Shown here piece after piece: positions 50,085 through 58,725 of a DNA stretch of 64,000 bases (the first letter of the stretch is position 1; each line of letters begins with the position of its first letter). The notes under the pieces are model-generated. The model was not told the DNA's origin. It was given only the letters and a program-made list of their open reading frames with translations, and did no database searches. Location: NCBI RefSeq assembly GCF_042652085.1, contig NZ_JBHSJF010000006.1, positions 1,178,001 to 1,242,000 of the forward strand. The letters run 5' to 3'. The translations under genes were made by a program, and so were the position numbers. The stretch is from Flaviflagellibacter deserti (GTDB lineage: Bacteria > Pseudomonadota > Alphaproteobacteria > Rhizobiales > Methylopilaceae).

Positions 50085-50195
50085 CCTCTCCCCGGTGGGG
50101 AGAGGGCGACTCGCCGGAGGCGAGCGAGGTGAGGGCTACGACCTATCCCGGAACATGCCCCCCTCACCCCGACCCTCTCCCCGCCGGGGAGAGGG
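50085..50195. repeat. Intergenic palindromic repeat pair
   Basis: CCTCTCCCC-GGT-GGGGAGAGG (50085-50105) and CCCTCTCCCC-GCC-GGGGAGAGGG (50173-50195) bracket a 67-base segment rich in GAGG. This is the common REP-like element of rhizobial genomes. It interrupts mgdA and mgdB; the hairpins may tune expression of the downstream genes. Confidence 0.6.
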
Positions 50196-50220
50196 AGCAC
50201 CAGCGCCGAAGGCCCAGTAG

Positions 50221-50487
50221 ATGCGGCTTCCCTGCCCCTTTTGCGGCTCGCGCGACCTCAGCGAGTTCACCTATCTCGGCGATGCGACAGCCGCGCGCCC
50301 CGATCCCGACGCACCGGACGCGGCTTCGGCATTCTTCGACTACGCCTATCTGCGCGACAATCCCGCCGGGCCGCATCGCGAATACTGGTATCACGCCCAG
50401 GGTTGCCGGAGCTGGCTCACCGTCGAGCGGAACACGCGGACCCATGAGATTCTGAGCGCCTCGCTTGCCTCGGGTAACGTCCAATGA
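50221..50487 (+). CDS. mgdB: N-methylglutamate dehydrogenase subunit B (sarcosine-oxidase delta-like)
   Basis: An 88-residue zinc protein. Cys5 and Cys8 (LPCPFCGSRD), His58 and Cys62 (WYHAQGCRSW) match the zinc site of sarcosine oxidase delta subunits. The start overlaps nothing upstream because the repeat element precedes it; the stop overlaps the mgdC start (ATGA). Confidence 0.88.
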   Translation: MRLPCPFCGSRDLSEFTYLGDATAARPDPDAPDAASAFFDYAYLRDNPAGPHREYWYHAQGCRSWLTVERNTRTHEILSASLASGNVQ

Positions 50488-53465
50488 GTCCGCAACCGAA
50501 CCGCCGCGCGACAGGTGGCCTGATCGATCGTTCCGTGTCGCTGAATTTCAGCTTCGACGGTAAGCAATATGGGGGTTTTGCTGGCGATACTTTGGCCTCG
50601 GCGCTAGTGGCGAACGGCGTCACTTTGGTCGGCCGCTCTTTCAAATACCACCGCCCACGCGGCTTCCTGACCGCCGGCTCCGAAGAGCCAAACGGCCTGG
50701 TCGAACTTCGCACCGGCGCCCGGCGCGAGCCGAACACCAAGGCGACCACGGTCGAGCTTTACAACGGCCTCGCGGCAATGAGCCAGAACCGCTGGCCGTC
50801 GCTCGCCTTCGACATCCAGTCGATCAACAACTGGTTTTCGCCGCTGCTCGGCGCCGGCTTCTACTATAAGACCTTCATGTGGCCGGGCTTTCTCTGGGAG
50901 AAGCTCTACGAGCCGCTGATCCGCCGCTCTGCGGGCCTCGGCCGCCTGAGCATGGAGTCGGACCCGGACAGCTACGAGAAGGTCCACGCATTCTGCGACG
51001 TGCTGGTGATCGGCGGCGGCGCCGCGGGATTGATGGCGGCTTTGGCGGCCGGCCGCTCGGGCGCTCGCGTCATTCTCTGCGACGAGGATTTCCGCTTCGG
51101 AGGCCGGCTTCTCTCCGAACGGACCGAGATTGACGGCACGCCCTGCGCCGAGTGGGCGGCGAATGTTGTCGCCGAACTCGACGGCCTTCCGAACGTCACG
51201 CTCCTGCCGAGCACCACCGTCTTCGGCGTCTATGACGGCGGCACCTACGGTGCGATCGAGAAGGTCTCCGACCATCTCGAAACACCCGGTCCCGGCCAGC
51301 CGCGCCAGCGGCTCTGGAAGATCGTCGCTAAGCGCAGCGTTCTTGCCGCCGGCGCAATCGAGCGGCCGATCGTCTTCGGCGGCAACGACACGCCCGGCGT
51401 GATGCTCGCCTCCGCCGTCCGCACATACGTCAACCGCTACGCCGCCAATCCGGGCAAGCGGGCGGTCGTGTTCACGTCGAGCGACGATGGCTGGCGCACG
51501 ATCGCCGACCTCGCCGCCGCCGGCATCGAGATCGCCGCCGTGGTCGATCCGCGCCTGCAGGTCGCTCCGTCGCTTGGCGACATCGCCAAGCGCGCGCACG
51601 CGCCGGTCTTCCTCGGCGCGCGTCTCCGTGAAGCCAATGGCGGGCACGCTCTGGCCTCGCTCTCGATCATCGGCGCCGACAATCGCGAGCGGCAGGTCCG
51701 CGCCGACCTTCTCGCGGTCGCCAATGGCAGCAATCCGAATATCGGCCTCACCAACCATTATGGTCATCGGCCGGTCTGGAACGAGGAGATATCGGCATTC
51801 GTGGCGGATGTCCTGCTGCCCGGAATGTCAGTAGCCGGAGCCGCCGCCGGCCGTTTTGCGCTCGCGGACATTCTGCGCACCGGCGCCGACGCAGGGGCAA
51901 AGGCGGCCGAGGACACCGGCTTTTCGGCGACCATGCCGCCTGTACCCGCTACGACCGCCGATCCCGTCTCCGCCACTCCGCTGTGGCACGTCGATAAAAG
52001 TCGCGGCAAAGCCTTCGTCGACTTCCAGAACGACGTCACCGCCAAGGACGTCGCGCTTGCGGCGCAGGAGGGCTTCCGCGCCATCGAGCATCTGAAGCGC
52101 TACACCACGCTCGGAATGGCGACCGACCAGGGCAAGACGTCGAGCGTGACTGGTCTCGCCATCATGGCCGAACTGACCGGCCGCTCGATCCCGGTGACCG
52201 GCGTCACCATCGCCCGCCCGCCGCATGTGCCGGTGGCGATCGGTGCCTTTGCTGGAATCCATACGGGCCCGCATTTCAAGCCGACGCGGTTGACCTCTGG
52301 CCACCGCTGGGCCGAGGAGAACGGCGCGAGCTTCGTCGAGGCCGGGCAATGGCTGCGACCGCAATGGTTCTCCCGCCCCGGAGAAATGGACTGGCTGGAG
52401 ACGGTCAATCGCGAAGTGCTGGCCGTGCGCAACGGTGTCGGCATCTGCGATGTCTCGACGCTCGGCAAGATCGACATCCAGGGTCCGGATGCCGGCATTC
52501 TCCTCGACCGCGTCTACATCAACATGTTCTCGACGCTTGCCGTCGGCCGCGCCCGCTACGGCATGATGCTGCGCGAGGACGGCTTCGCCATGGACGACGG
52601 CACGACCGCCCGGTTCAGCGAGACGCGCTACGTGATGTCGACCACCACTGCCAACGCCGCGAAGGCGATGTCGCATCTCGAATTCGCCCGGCAGGTTCTG
52701 TGGCCGGAACTCGACGTGCAGACGGTGTCGATCACCGAACAATGGGCGCAGTACGCGGTAGCTGGTCCGAATGCGCGGAAGCTGCTGCAGAACCTATTCG
52801 GCCTGGCAATTGATCTGTCCCCGGAAGCATTCCCCTATATGGGCGTCGCCGAGTTCGAATTCGGCGGCACGACGGTCCGGCTTTTCCGCCTCTCGTTCTC
52901 GGGCGAGCTTGCCTACGAGGTTGCGGTCCCAGCCCATTACGGCGATGCGCTGATCAGGCGGTTGATGGCGGCGGGCGCGGAATTCGGCGTCACGCCCTAC
53001 GGCACCGAGGCGCTCAGTGTCATGCGCATCGAGAAGGGCCACGTCGCCGGCAACGAGCTGAACGGCCAGACGACCGCGGGCGATCTCGGCTTCGGCCGGA
53101 TGATGTCGAAGAAGAAGGACTTCATCGGCCGCACGCTCGCCGCCCGGCCGGGTCTCGTCGATCCGGAGCGTCCGGTCTTCGTCGGCTTCAAGCCGGTCGA
53201 TCCTTCCCGCCGCCTTCGCGCTGGCGCCCATTTTCTCGGTCTCGGCAAAGCGGCCACCACCGCGAACGACGAGGGTTACATGACCTCGGTCGCCTATTCG
53301 CCGAACCTCGGCCACTGGATCGGCCTGGGCCTGATCAAGCACGGCCCTGAGCGCCTCGGCGAGCGCGTCCGAGCTTACGACCCCATCCGCAACGGCGATG
53401 TCGAGGTCGAAATCTGTTCGCCGGTCTTTGTCGATCCCGAAGGAGCGCGTCTCCAGCATGTCTGA
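50484..53465 (+). CDS. mgdC: N-methylglutamate dehydrogenase subunit C (sarcosine-oxidase alpha-like)
   Basis: A 993-residue protein. Residues 15 to 100 form a Fer2_4-like domain without cluster cysteines (SLNFSFDGKQYGGFAGDTLASAL, RSFKYHRPRGFLTAG). Residues 172 to 480 bind NAD/FAD (VLVIGGGAAGLMAALAAGRSGARV). The C-terminal 600 to 990 is an aminomethyltransferase (GcvT-like) domain that uses tetrahydrofolate (GICDVSTLGKIDIQGPDAG, ARYGMMLREDGFAMDDGTTAR, VMRIEKGHVAGNELNGQTTAGDLGF). The methyl group thus leaves as methylene-THF. It overlaps mgdD by eight bases. Confidence 0.9.
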   Translation: MSPQPNRRATGGLIDRSVSLNFSFDGKQYGGFAGDTLASALVANGVTLVGRSFKYHRPRGFLTAGSEEPNGLVELRTGARREPNTKATTVELYNGLAAMSQNRWPSLAFDIQSINNWFSPLLGAGFYYKTFMWPGFLWEKLYEPLIRRSAGLGRLSMESDPDSYEKVHAFCDVLVIGGGAAGLMAALAAGRSGARVILCDEDFRFGGRLLSERTEIDGTPCAEWAANVVAELDGLPNVTLLPSTTVFGVYDGGTYGAIEKVSDHLETPGPGQPRQRLWKIVAKRSVLAAGAIERPIVFGGNDTPGVMLASAVRTYVNRYAANPGKRAVVFTSSDDGWRTIADLAAAGIEIAAVVDPRLQVAPSLGDIAKRAHAPVFLGARLREANGGHALASLSIIGADNRERQVRADLLAVANGSNPNIGLTNHYGHRPVWNEEISAFVADVLLPGMSVAGAAAGRFALADILRTGADAGAKAAEDTGFSATMPPVPATTADPVSATPLWHVDKSRGKAFVDFQNDVTAKDVALAAQEGFRAIEHLKRYTTLGMATDQGKTSSVTGLAIMAELTGRSIPVTGVTIARPPHVPVAIGAFAGIHTGPHFKPTRLTSGHRWAEENGASFVEAGQWLRPQWFSRPGEMDWLETVNREVLAVRNGVGICDVSTLGKIDIQGPDAGILLDRVYINMFSTLAVGRARYGMMLREDGFAMDDGTTARFSETRYVMSTTTANAAKAMSHLEFARQVLWPELDVQTVSITEQWAQYAVAGPNARKLLQNLFGLAIDLSPEAFPYMGVAEFEFGGTTVRLFRLSFSGELAYEVAVPAHYGDALIRRLMAAGAEFGVTPYGTEALSVMRIEKGHVAGNELNGQTTAGDLGFGRMMSKKKDFIGRTLAARPGLVDPERPVFVGFKPVDPSRRLRAGAHFLGLGKAATTANDEGYMTSVAYSPNLGHWIGLGLIKHGPERLGERVRAYDPIRNGDVEVEICSPVFVDPEGARLQHV

Positions 53466-54009
53466 GCTTTTCGCGCCCCTGCCCGCTTTCGAGACGGCTT
53501 TCCCGATCAGTGACGGCCTCACGATCGAGGAACGTTCCGGCATCGGCCTTGCGACCGTCATGATCCGGAAGGATCAGTCGGCGGCCTTGGTAAAGAGGGT
53601 CCGCAGCCTCTACGGCATCAACCTACCGGCCTCGCCGTCCCGTGCCGGAACGGACGACCTCGCTTTCATCGGCATCGGCCCCGGCGTCTGGCTCGCCGCC
53701 GGATCCTCATCGTCCGGCTTTACCTCGATGCTCGCGAATGACCTGGAGGGATTGGCCTCGGTCTCCGACCAGTCGTCCGGCTATGCCGTGCTCCGCCTGT
53801 CAGGACCAAAGGCCCGCACCCTGCTTCAGAAAGGCGTGCCGATCGATCTGCATCCGTCCGTCTTCAGACCGGAGAAAGCTGCCGTCACCGTCATCGCCCA
53901 TATCGGCTGCATGCTCTGGCAGACGGACGAAGGCGCGTTCGAGGTCGCGGTGTTCCGCAGCATGGCCGGAAGCTTCCATCATTGGCTGGCCGCCAGCGCC
54001 GCGATTTAA
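53458..54009 (+). CDS. mgdD: N-methylglutamate dehydrogenase subunit D (sarcosine-oxidase gamma-like)
   Basis: A 183-residue protein with the start at 53458; longer readings are out of family. Beta-rich SoxG pattern: ERSGIGLATVMIRKDQSAAL, FIGIGPGVWLAAG, SDQSSGYAVLRLSGPKARTLLQKGVPIDLHPSVF, and CMLWQTDEGAFEVAVFRSMAGSFHHWL. It completes the four-subunit complex. The next gene starts 150 bases later. Confidence 0.88.
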   Translation: MSELFAPLPAFETAFPISDGLTIEERSGIGLATVMIRKDQSAALVKRVRSLYGINLPASPSRAGTDDLAFIGIGPGVWLAAGSSSSGFTSMLANDLEGLASVSDQSSGYAVLRLSGPKARTLLQKGVPIDLHPSVFRPEKAAVTVIAHIGCMLWQTDEGAFEVAVFRSMAGSFHHWLAASAAI

Positions 54010-54158
54010 CACGGCACGCCCAAGGTCCGAGGAATCCGCTGCGATTCTGACGAGTTCGACGGAATTCCCTCCGTCTCCGCCGCCTTCGATCATCACATCG
54101 CCCTCTGCCCAATGGTGCGGTTTTTGCTGCGAAGCGCCCTCACCAGAGGAGCATTTCG

Positions 54159-55046
54159 ATGTGGCGAGATATGGCCCCGGATCAGACCGTCCGGATTGCA
54201 GTCGGCGAGTATGAGGTCGTCGCTTACAGTTTCGGCACCGGGGACGAAGTGGTCTTCTGCCTGAACGGCGGACCGGGGCTGCCGTGCGATTATCTTCGGG
54301 ATGCGCATTCCTGCCTGATCGACCAGGGCTACCGCGTCGTCGCCTTCGACCAGCTCGGCACCGGCGCTTCGAGCCGACCGGCAGACCCTGCCCTATGGAC
54401 CATCTCGCGGTACGTCGAGGAAACCGAGACCGTCCGCAAGGCGCTCGGCCTCGGCAAGGTCCATCTGCTCGGCCATTCCTGGGGCGGCTGGCTCGCCATC
54501 GAATATGCCCTCGCCTACCCGGACGCGCTTAAAACGCTGATCCTCGAGGACACCGCCGCCGACCTGCCGCTTCTCGCACGGGAGCTTGAGAGGCTGCGCA
54601 GCGCTCTCGGCTCCGAGACCGTTGCGATGATGCTGGCCCATGAAGCGGCGGGCACGCTGGATCATCCGGAATATCAGGCGGCGATCACGGTTCTGAACTA
54701 TCGCCATGTCTGCCGGCTGCAGGAATGGCCGGCCCCGCTGAACCGGTCGCTGGGCGACTGGAACATGGGTCCCTATGGCACGATGCAGGGGCCGAACGAA
54801 TTTCTCTATATCGGCAATCTCAAGGACTGGGACCGCAGCGGCGATCTCCATCGCATCACCGTCCCCTCCCTCATCACGGTCGGATTGCACGATGAGATCA
54901 CGCCGGTCTGCGCCTATCAGATGAAGCGCGGCCTCCCCGACGCCGTGCTGCATGTCTTCCAGAATTCGAGCCACATGCCGTTCTACGAGGAGCCTGCGGC
55001 TTATTATCCTGCGCTGCTCGACTTTCTCGCGAAGCACTCGGGATAA
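54159..55046 (+). CDS. Proline-iminopeptidase-like alpha/beta hydrolase
   Basis: A 295-residue S33-type hydrolase. Oxyanion-hole region CLNGGPGLPCDYL, nucleophile elbow GHSWGGWLAIEYAL, later acid in VGLHDEITPV and His in NSSHMPFYEEP. The family removes N-terminal proline or hydrolyses amides and esters; the motif FDQLGTGASSRP is also standard. A GAGGAGC site precedes the ATG. It lies between the mgd operon and the kinase operon and could belong to either. Substrate unknown. Confidence 0.85.
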   Translation: MWRDMAPDQTVRIAVGEYEVVAYSFGTGDEVVFCLNGGPGLPCDYLRDAHSCLIDQGYRVVAFDQLGTGASSRPADPALWTISRYVEETETVRKALGLGKVHLLGHSWGGWLAIEYALAYPDALKTLILEDTAADLPLLARELERLRSALGSETVAMMLAHEAAGTLDHPEYQAAITVLNYRHVCRLQEWPAPLNRSLGDWNMGPYGTMQGPNEFLYIGNLKDWDRSGDLHRITVPSLITVGLHDEITPVCAYQMKRGLPDAVLHVFQNSSHMPFYEEPAAYYPALLDFLAKHSG

Positions 55047-55066
55047 GCGGCACCTGCGCATCTTTA

Positions 55067-55106
55067 ATGTTGCGCTTCCAACATCGTTTGTTGCAGTCTC
55101 CAACAT
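55067..55106 (+). promoter_or_regulatory. Double ATGTTG/CAACAT operator before the kinase operon
   Basis: ATGTTG-N6-CAACAT (55067-55084) is followed by TTGTTG-N7-CAACAT (55088-55106). The two CCAACAT copies are 22 bases apart, two helical turns. The same motif recurs before the polyamine-type importer at 58626-58667. It lies 14 bases upstream of the kinase start, so it probably binds a repressor, such as the DeoR-type protein at 63606. Confidence 0.55.
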
Positions 55107-55120
55107 AAGAGGGGCTGATC

Positions 55121-56110
55121 ATGCTCTATGAAGATGCGTTCCTGCAGCGGCTGGAGACCGGTCTCCGGTCCGCTCTGCCGAACTGGCGGCTGCCGTCGTC
55201 GGCGCCGCTGTCGTTGCTGACGATCTCCGAGAACGCGACCTATGTCGCGGAGGATGAGGCCAATGGCCGTCGCGTCATCCTGCGCGTCCATCGTCCAGAC
55301 TATCACACGCGCGACGAGATCGTCTCGGAGCTGAATTGGATCTCCGCGTTGCGCGAGGATGGCGTCGTGGAGACCCCTCGCCCGATTCCGGCCAAGGACG
55401 GCGAACTCCTCTGTGCATTCGATGATTCCGGCCATCGCCGCTATGTCGTCGCCTTCGAGCATATGAGCGGCAAGGAACCGGACACCTCCGACGATCTGGT
55501 GAAATGGTACGGCGTGCTCGGCGCCATCAATGCCCGGCTTCATACACACAGTCGCGGCTGGGCGAAGCCGACGGGATTCGCCCGGAAGAATTGGAACTTC
55601 GACACGATCATCGGCTCCCGCGCCCATTGGGGCGACTGGCGCGATGGGCTAGGCCTTGACGCCGGAGGCCGCGCGATCCTGGAGCGCGCCGCCGCCCTTC
55701 TGGAACGCCAGACCGCCGCCTACGGCTCAAGCGACGACAAATACGGCCTCGTCCATTGCGACATGCGGCCCGCCAACCTGCTGGTCGACGGCGACCGCCT
55801 CGGCGTCATCGACTTCGACGATTGCGGCACGAGCTGGTTCGCCTACGACTTCGCGGCCTCTGTCAGTTTCCTCGAAAGCGAGCCGTTCATTCCCGAACTG
55901 ATGTCGGCCTGGGTCGACGGCTATCGCGATTACGTGCCGCTCTCCAGGGAAGATGAAGCGACGCTGCCGATGTTCCTGATGCTCCGGCGCCTGCAGCTTA
56001 CCGCCTGGATCGCATCGCATTCGGAAACTCCGACCGCGCAGTCCATGGGCGTGCCCTACACCGAGGGTTCCGTCGCGCTCGCCGAATCCTATCTGACGAA
56101 GAACGGCTGA
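55121..56110 (+). CDS. Homoserine/hydroxylysine-kinase-like phosphotransferase
   Basis: A 329-residue APH-fold kinase. Catalytic loop GLVHCDMRPANLLVDGD, metal site VIDFDDCGTSWFAYD, and N-lobe ISENATYVAEDE and RVILRVHRPDYHTRDEI. It resembles type II homoserine kinases and human hydroxylysine kinase (AGPHD1). The adjacent aminotransferase-fold gene resembles the phospho-lyases AGXT2L1/AGXT2L2, which act on phosphoethanolamine and phosphohydroxylysine. I infer that the pair phosphorylates an amino alcohol and then eliminates phosphate. It starts 17 bases before the partner. Confidence 0.85.
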   Translation: MLYEDAFLQRLETGLRSALPNWRLPSSAPLSLLTISENATYVAEDEANGRRVILRVHRPDYHTRDEIVSELNWISALREDGVVETPRPIPAKDGELLCAFDDSGHRRYVVAFEHMSGKEPDTSDDLVKWYGVLGAINARLHTHSRGWAKPTGFARKNWNFDTIIGSRAHWGDWRDGLGLDAGGRAILERAAALLERQTAAYGSSDDKYGLVHCDMRPANLLVDGDRLGVIDFDDCGTSWFAYDFAASVSFLESEPFIPELMSAWVDGYRDYVPLSREDEATLPMFLMLRRLQLTAWIASHSETPTAQSMGVPYTEGSVALAESYLTKNG

Positions 56111-56126
56111 CCGGCCGGGAGAAAAC

Positions 56127-57458
56127 ATGGGTCAGGGAAAACAGATCCTCGCGCTGAATCGCTTCGACGCGGATCAGGCGAACGGCCTCCGAGCGGAGGT
56201 CGCCTCGCTCGTCAAACGGCGCCAGGCAACCTTCGGCGCGTCCTCGGTCCTGTTCTACTCCGAGCCGATCAAAATGGTCCGCGCCGACGGCGTCTGGATG
56301 TACGACAGCGAGGGCCGGCGCTTTCTCGACGTCTACAACAACGTCCCGTCAGTCGGGCATTGCCACCCGCACGTCGCCCGCGCGATCGCAGAGCAGGTCG
56401 GCACGCTGAACATCCACACCCGCTATCTCTACGACAACATCCACACCTACGCCGAGCGGCTGCTCGCGACCTTCCCGGAGCGGCTGTCCAACGTCGTGTT
56501 CACCTGCACGGGCAGCGAGAGCAACGATCTCGCGCTCCGCGTGGCCAAGATCGCGACCGGAGGCGAAGGCTTCATCGTCACCGAGACGGCCTATCATGGC
56601 AACACGTCGGCGGTGATGGATGTCTCGCCGTCCTCCTACAAGAGCCGTGTCGTGCCGCGCCATGTCCGGACGGTGCCGGCGCCGCTGAGCCCGGTTTCGG
56701 GCGAGGATGTCGGCCAGGTGTTCGCGGCCAGCGTCAAGGCGGCCATCGCCGATCTTGAATCGAACGGCGTCAAATTCGCCGGCTTTCTCGTCGATTCGAT
56801 CTTCTCCAGCGACGGCATCTATGCCGACCCGGCGGGCTTCCTGAAAGCGGCCGTGGACGTGGTCCATGCGGCCGGCGGCATGTTCATTTCGGACGAGGTA
56901 CAGCCAGGGTTCGGTCGTACCGGGGCGATGTGGGGCTTCGAGCGTCACGGCGTGGAGCCGGATATCGTCACCATGGGCAAGCCGATGGGGAACGGTTTTC
57001 CGATGGGCGGGATGGTGACGCGCCCGGACCTGCTGGAACCGTTCTGCGAGGGCACCGGCTATTTCAACACGTTCGGCGGCAATCCCGTTGCGGCGGCGGC
57101 TGGTCTCGCGGTCCTCGACGTGATCGAGGGCGAAGGCTTGATCAGGAACGCGGACGAGGTCGGCACCTATTTTCGGACAGGCCTGCGCGAACTCTCGAAC
57201 CGCTTTCCGGTGATCGGGGATGTCCGGGGTGCCGGACTCTTCACCGGGCTTGAGTTCAACGACGAAGAGACCCGCGAACCCGACACCGCCATGGCGACCT
57301 TCGTCATCAACGGGATGAAGGAACGCGGCGTCCTCATCGGCGCGGCCGGCTTCTACGGCAACACGCTGAAGATCCGCCCGCCGCTCTGCTTCAGCCGCGA
57401 GAACGCGGACCTGTTCTTCGACGTGCTGACGGACGTGCTGGGCGAGGCGCGGAACTAG
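56127..57458 (+). CDS. Class III aminotransferase-fold enzyme, likely phospho-lyase
   Basis: A 443-residue PLP enzyme. Conserved: FLDVYNNVPSVGHCHPHVARAIAEQ, TCTGSESNDLALRVAKIATG, FISDEVQPGFGRTGAMWGF, and PLP Lys in TMGKPMGNGFPMGG. The DEVQ.GFGRTG and GHCHP patterns are those of the AGXT2-like group, in which ethanolamine-phosphate phospho-lyase belongs. In relatives the kinase and this enzyme are fused in one chain. A simple omega-aminotransferase activity is the alternative. Confidence 0.85.
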   Translation: MGQGKQILALNRFDADQANGLRAEVASLVKRRQATFGASSVLFYSEPIKMVRADGVWMYDSEGRRFLDVYNNVPSVGHCHPHVARAIAEQVGTLNIHTRYLYDNIHTYAERLLATFPERLSNVVFTCTGSESNDLALRVAKIATGGEGFIVTETAYHGNTSAVMDVSPSSYKSRVVPRHVRTVPAPLSPVSGEDVGQVFAASVKAAIADLESNGVKFAGFLVDSIFSSDGIYADPAGFLKAAVDVVHAAGGMFISDEVQPGFGRTGAMWGFERHGVEPDIVTMGKPMGNGFPMGGMVTRPDLLEPFCEGTGYFNTFGGNPVAAAAGLAVLDVIEGEGLIRNADEVGTYFRTGLRELSNRFPVIGDVRGAGLFTGLEFNDEETREPDTAMATFVINGMKERGVLIGAAGFYGNTLKIRPPLCFSRENADLFFDVLTDVLGEARN

Positions 57459-57623
57459 CCATCGGCATAGGTGTCCCGGATAAGCTGCGTGAAGCGCAGC
57501 GCCGATCCGGGACCCAGCGCATACTCGCGAAGCTCGAAAACCATAGAGCGCCTGCGGCGCACATGAGCGCCGGGCCCCGGATCACGCGATGCAGCTGCGC
57601 TGCACGCGGTCCGGGGAACGATG
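57459..57623. repeat. Intergenic region with palindromic repeat remnants
   Basis: The stretch between convergent genes holds GTCCCGGAT near 57474 and its partner GATCCGGGAC near 57505, and CCCCGGATCACGCG with GCGGTCCGGGG near 57575-57613. These GC-rich dyads resemble the repetitive extragenic elements of rhizobia. No gene is visible. Confidence 0.45.
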
Positions 57624-58400
57624 TCACCCCTCCATCGCCTCCATGGCACCCGGATTTTCCGGCAGCACCTGACCGCCGTCCACGACGATGGTCTGGCCGG
57701 TGACGTAGTTCGCCTCCTCCGACGCGAAATAGAGCGCCGCATTGGCGATATCGTCGACGACGCCGAGCCGCTTCATCGGGATCGAGGCGGCGGTCTTCTC
57801 GATATATTCGCTGCCCATCCCTTCCATGCCCTCGGTCATGATGTTGCCGGGCATGACCGCGTTGACGGTGATGTTGAACGGCGCGAGCTCGATCGCGGCG
57901 GTCCGCATGAAGCCGAGCTGGCCAGCCTTGCTCGCTCCGTAGTGCGACCAGCCGGGATAGCCGGTGATCGGACCGGTGATCGAGGATGTGAGAACGATGC
58001 GGCCCATTCCCTTGGCCTTCATCGCCGGCAGGACGGCCGAAACGGTCAGGAAGGTGCTGCGGAGATTGGTGCCTATGACGTGGTCGAAATCGGCGACCGT
58101 CATGTCGCCCAGCTTTGCCGCCGGGAAGATGCCGGCATTGGCGCAAAGCACGTCGATCGAGCCGTAGCGATCGAGCGCAGCGGCGGCCATCGCCTCGCAC
58201 GCTTCGGCGGTCGAAACGTCGCCCGCAAAACCCGATGCATGCGGTCCGATCTCGGCCGCGACCTTTTGAGCCTCTTGGAGATTGCGCGAGACGACGAGCA
58301 CATTGAGCCCGGCCAGACCGAAGCGTTTGGCGATTCCGCGGCCGATACCCTTGCTGCCGCCGGTCACGATGACGGTCCGGCCCTGTAGCGACTTCAACAT
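57624..58400 (-). CDS. Short-chain dehydrogenase/reductase
   Basis: A 258-residue classical SDR. Cofactor loop VIVTGGSKGIGRGIAKRFG near residue 10, NAG motif as LCANAGIF, catalytic Ser in TSSITG, Tyr-x3-Lys in YGASKAG, and PG motif AVMPGNIMTEG. The ATG at 58400 has AGAGAGGC upstream; the 58421 start is less likely. It stands divergent from the importer operon and convergent with the aminotransferase-like gene. It probably oxidises the aldehyde or alcohol formed in the pathway. Confidence 0.88.
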   Translation of the reverse strand: MLKSLQGRTVIVTGGSKGIGRGIAKRFGLAGLNVLVVSRNLQEAQKVAAEIGPHASGFAGDVSTAEACEAMAAAALDRYGSIDVLCANAGIFPAAKLGDMTVADFDHVIGTNLRSTFLTVSAVLPAMKAKGMGRIVLTSSITGPITGYPGWSHYGASKAGQLGFMRTAAIELAPFNITVNAVMPGNIMTEGMEGMGSEYIEKTAASIPMKRLGVVDDIANAALYFASEEANYVTGQTIVVDGGQVLPENPGAMEAMEG

Positions 58401-58625
58401 TTTTGCCTCTCTTTTGATCACTCGATGTTGGACGCCACAGATAGGCTCGAACCGCCTCTGACTAGAAAAGCAGCAACCCTTGGCGCTGCCTGCCTAGAGG
58501 CAAAGCAAACCTATCCGCTTGAAATTCCCACGGCGTAGAGAAATCCGGAACTGGCATGATCGACGCAATACGAATGCCTGAAACCGCGTTGGACGGTTTT
58601 CTCATGCAGAATGTCGCATCAGAAA

Positions 58626-58667
58626 AATGTTGTAAACCTCACATCATGAGGTCAGACTTCCAACATT
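58626..58667. promoter_or_regulatory. Operator-like nested inverted repeats before the importer operon
   Basis: AATGTTG (58626) and CAACATT (58661) form seven-base arms 28 bases apart. Inside lies ACCTCA-catca-TGAGGT (58636-58652). The outer arm CCAACAT is the same as before the kinase operon at 55079 and 55101. The rest of the 58401-58725 gap holds promoters for the SDR and importer genes but no gene; a further ATGTTG is at 58425. Confidence 0.5.
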
Positions 58668-58725
58668 GCTGGGCGCGACGGCGCGCTCACGCTTCTGCCC
58701 GCTGACGGGCGACGGGGACAGAGCG

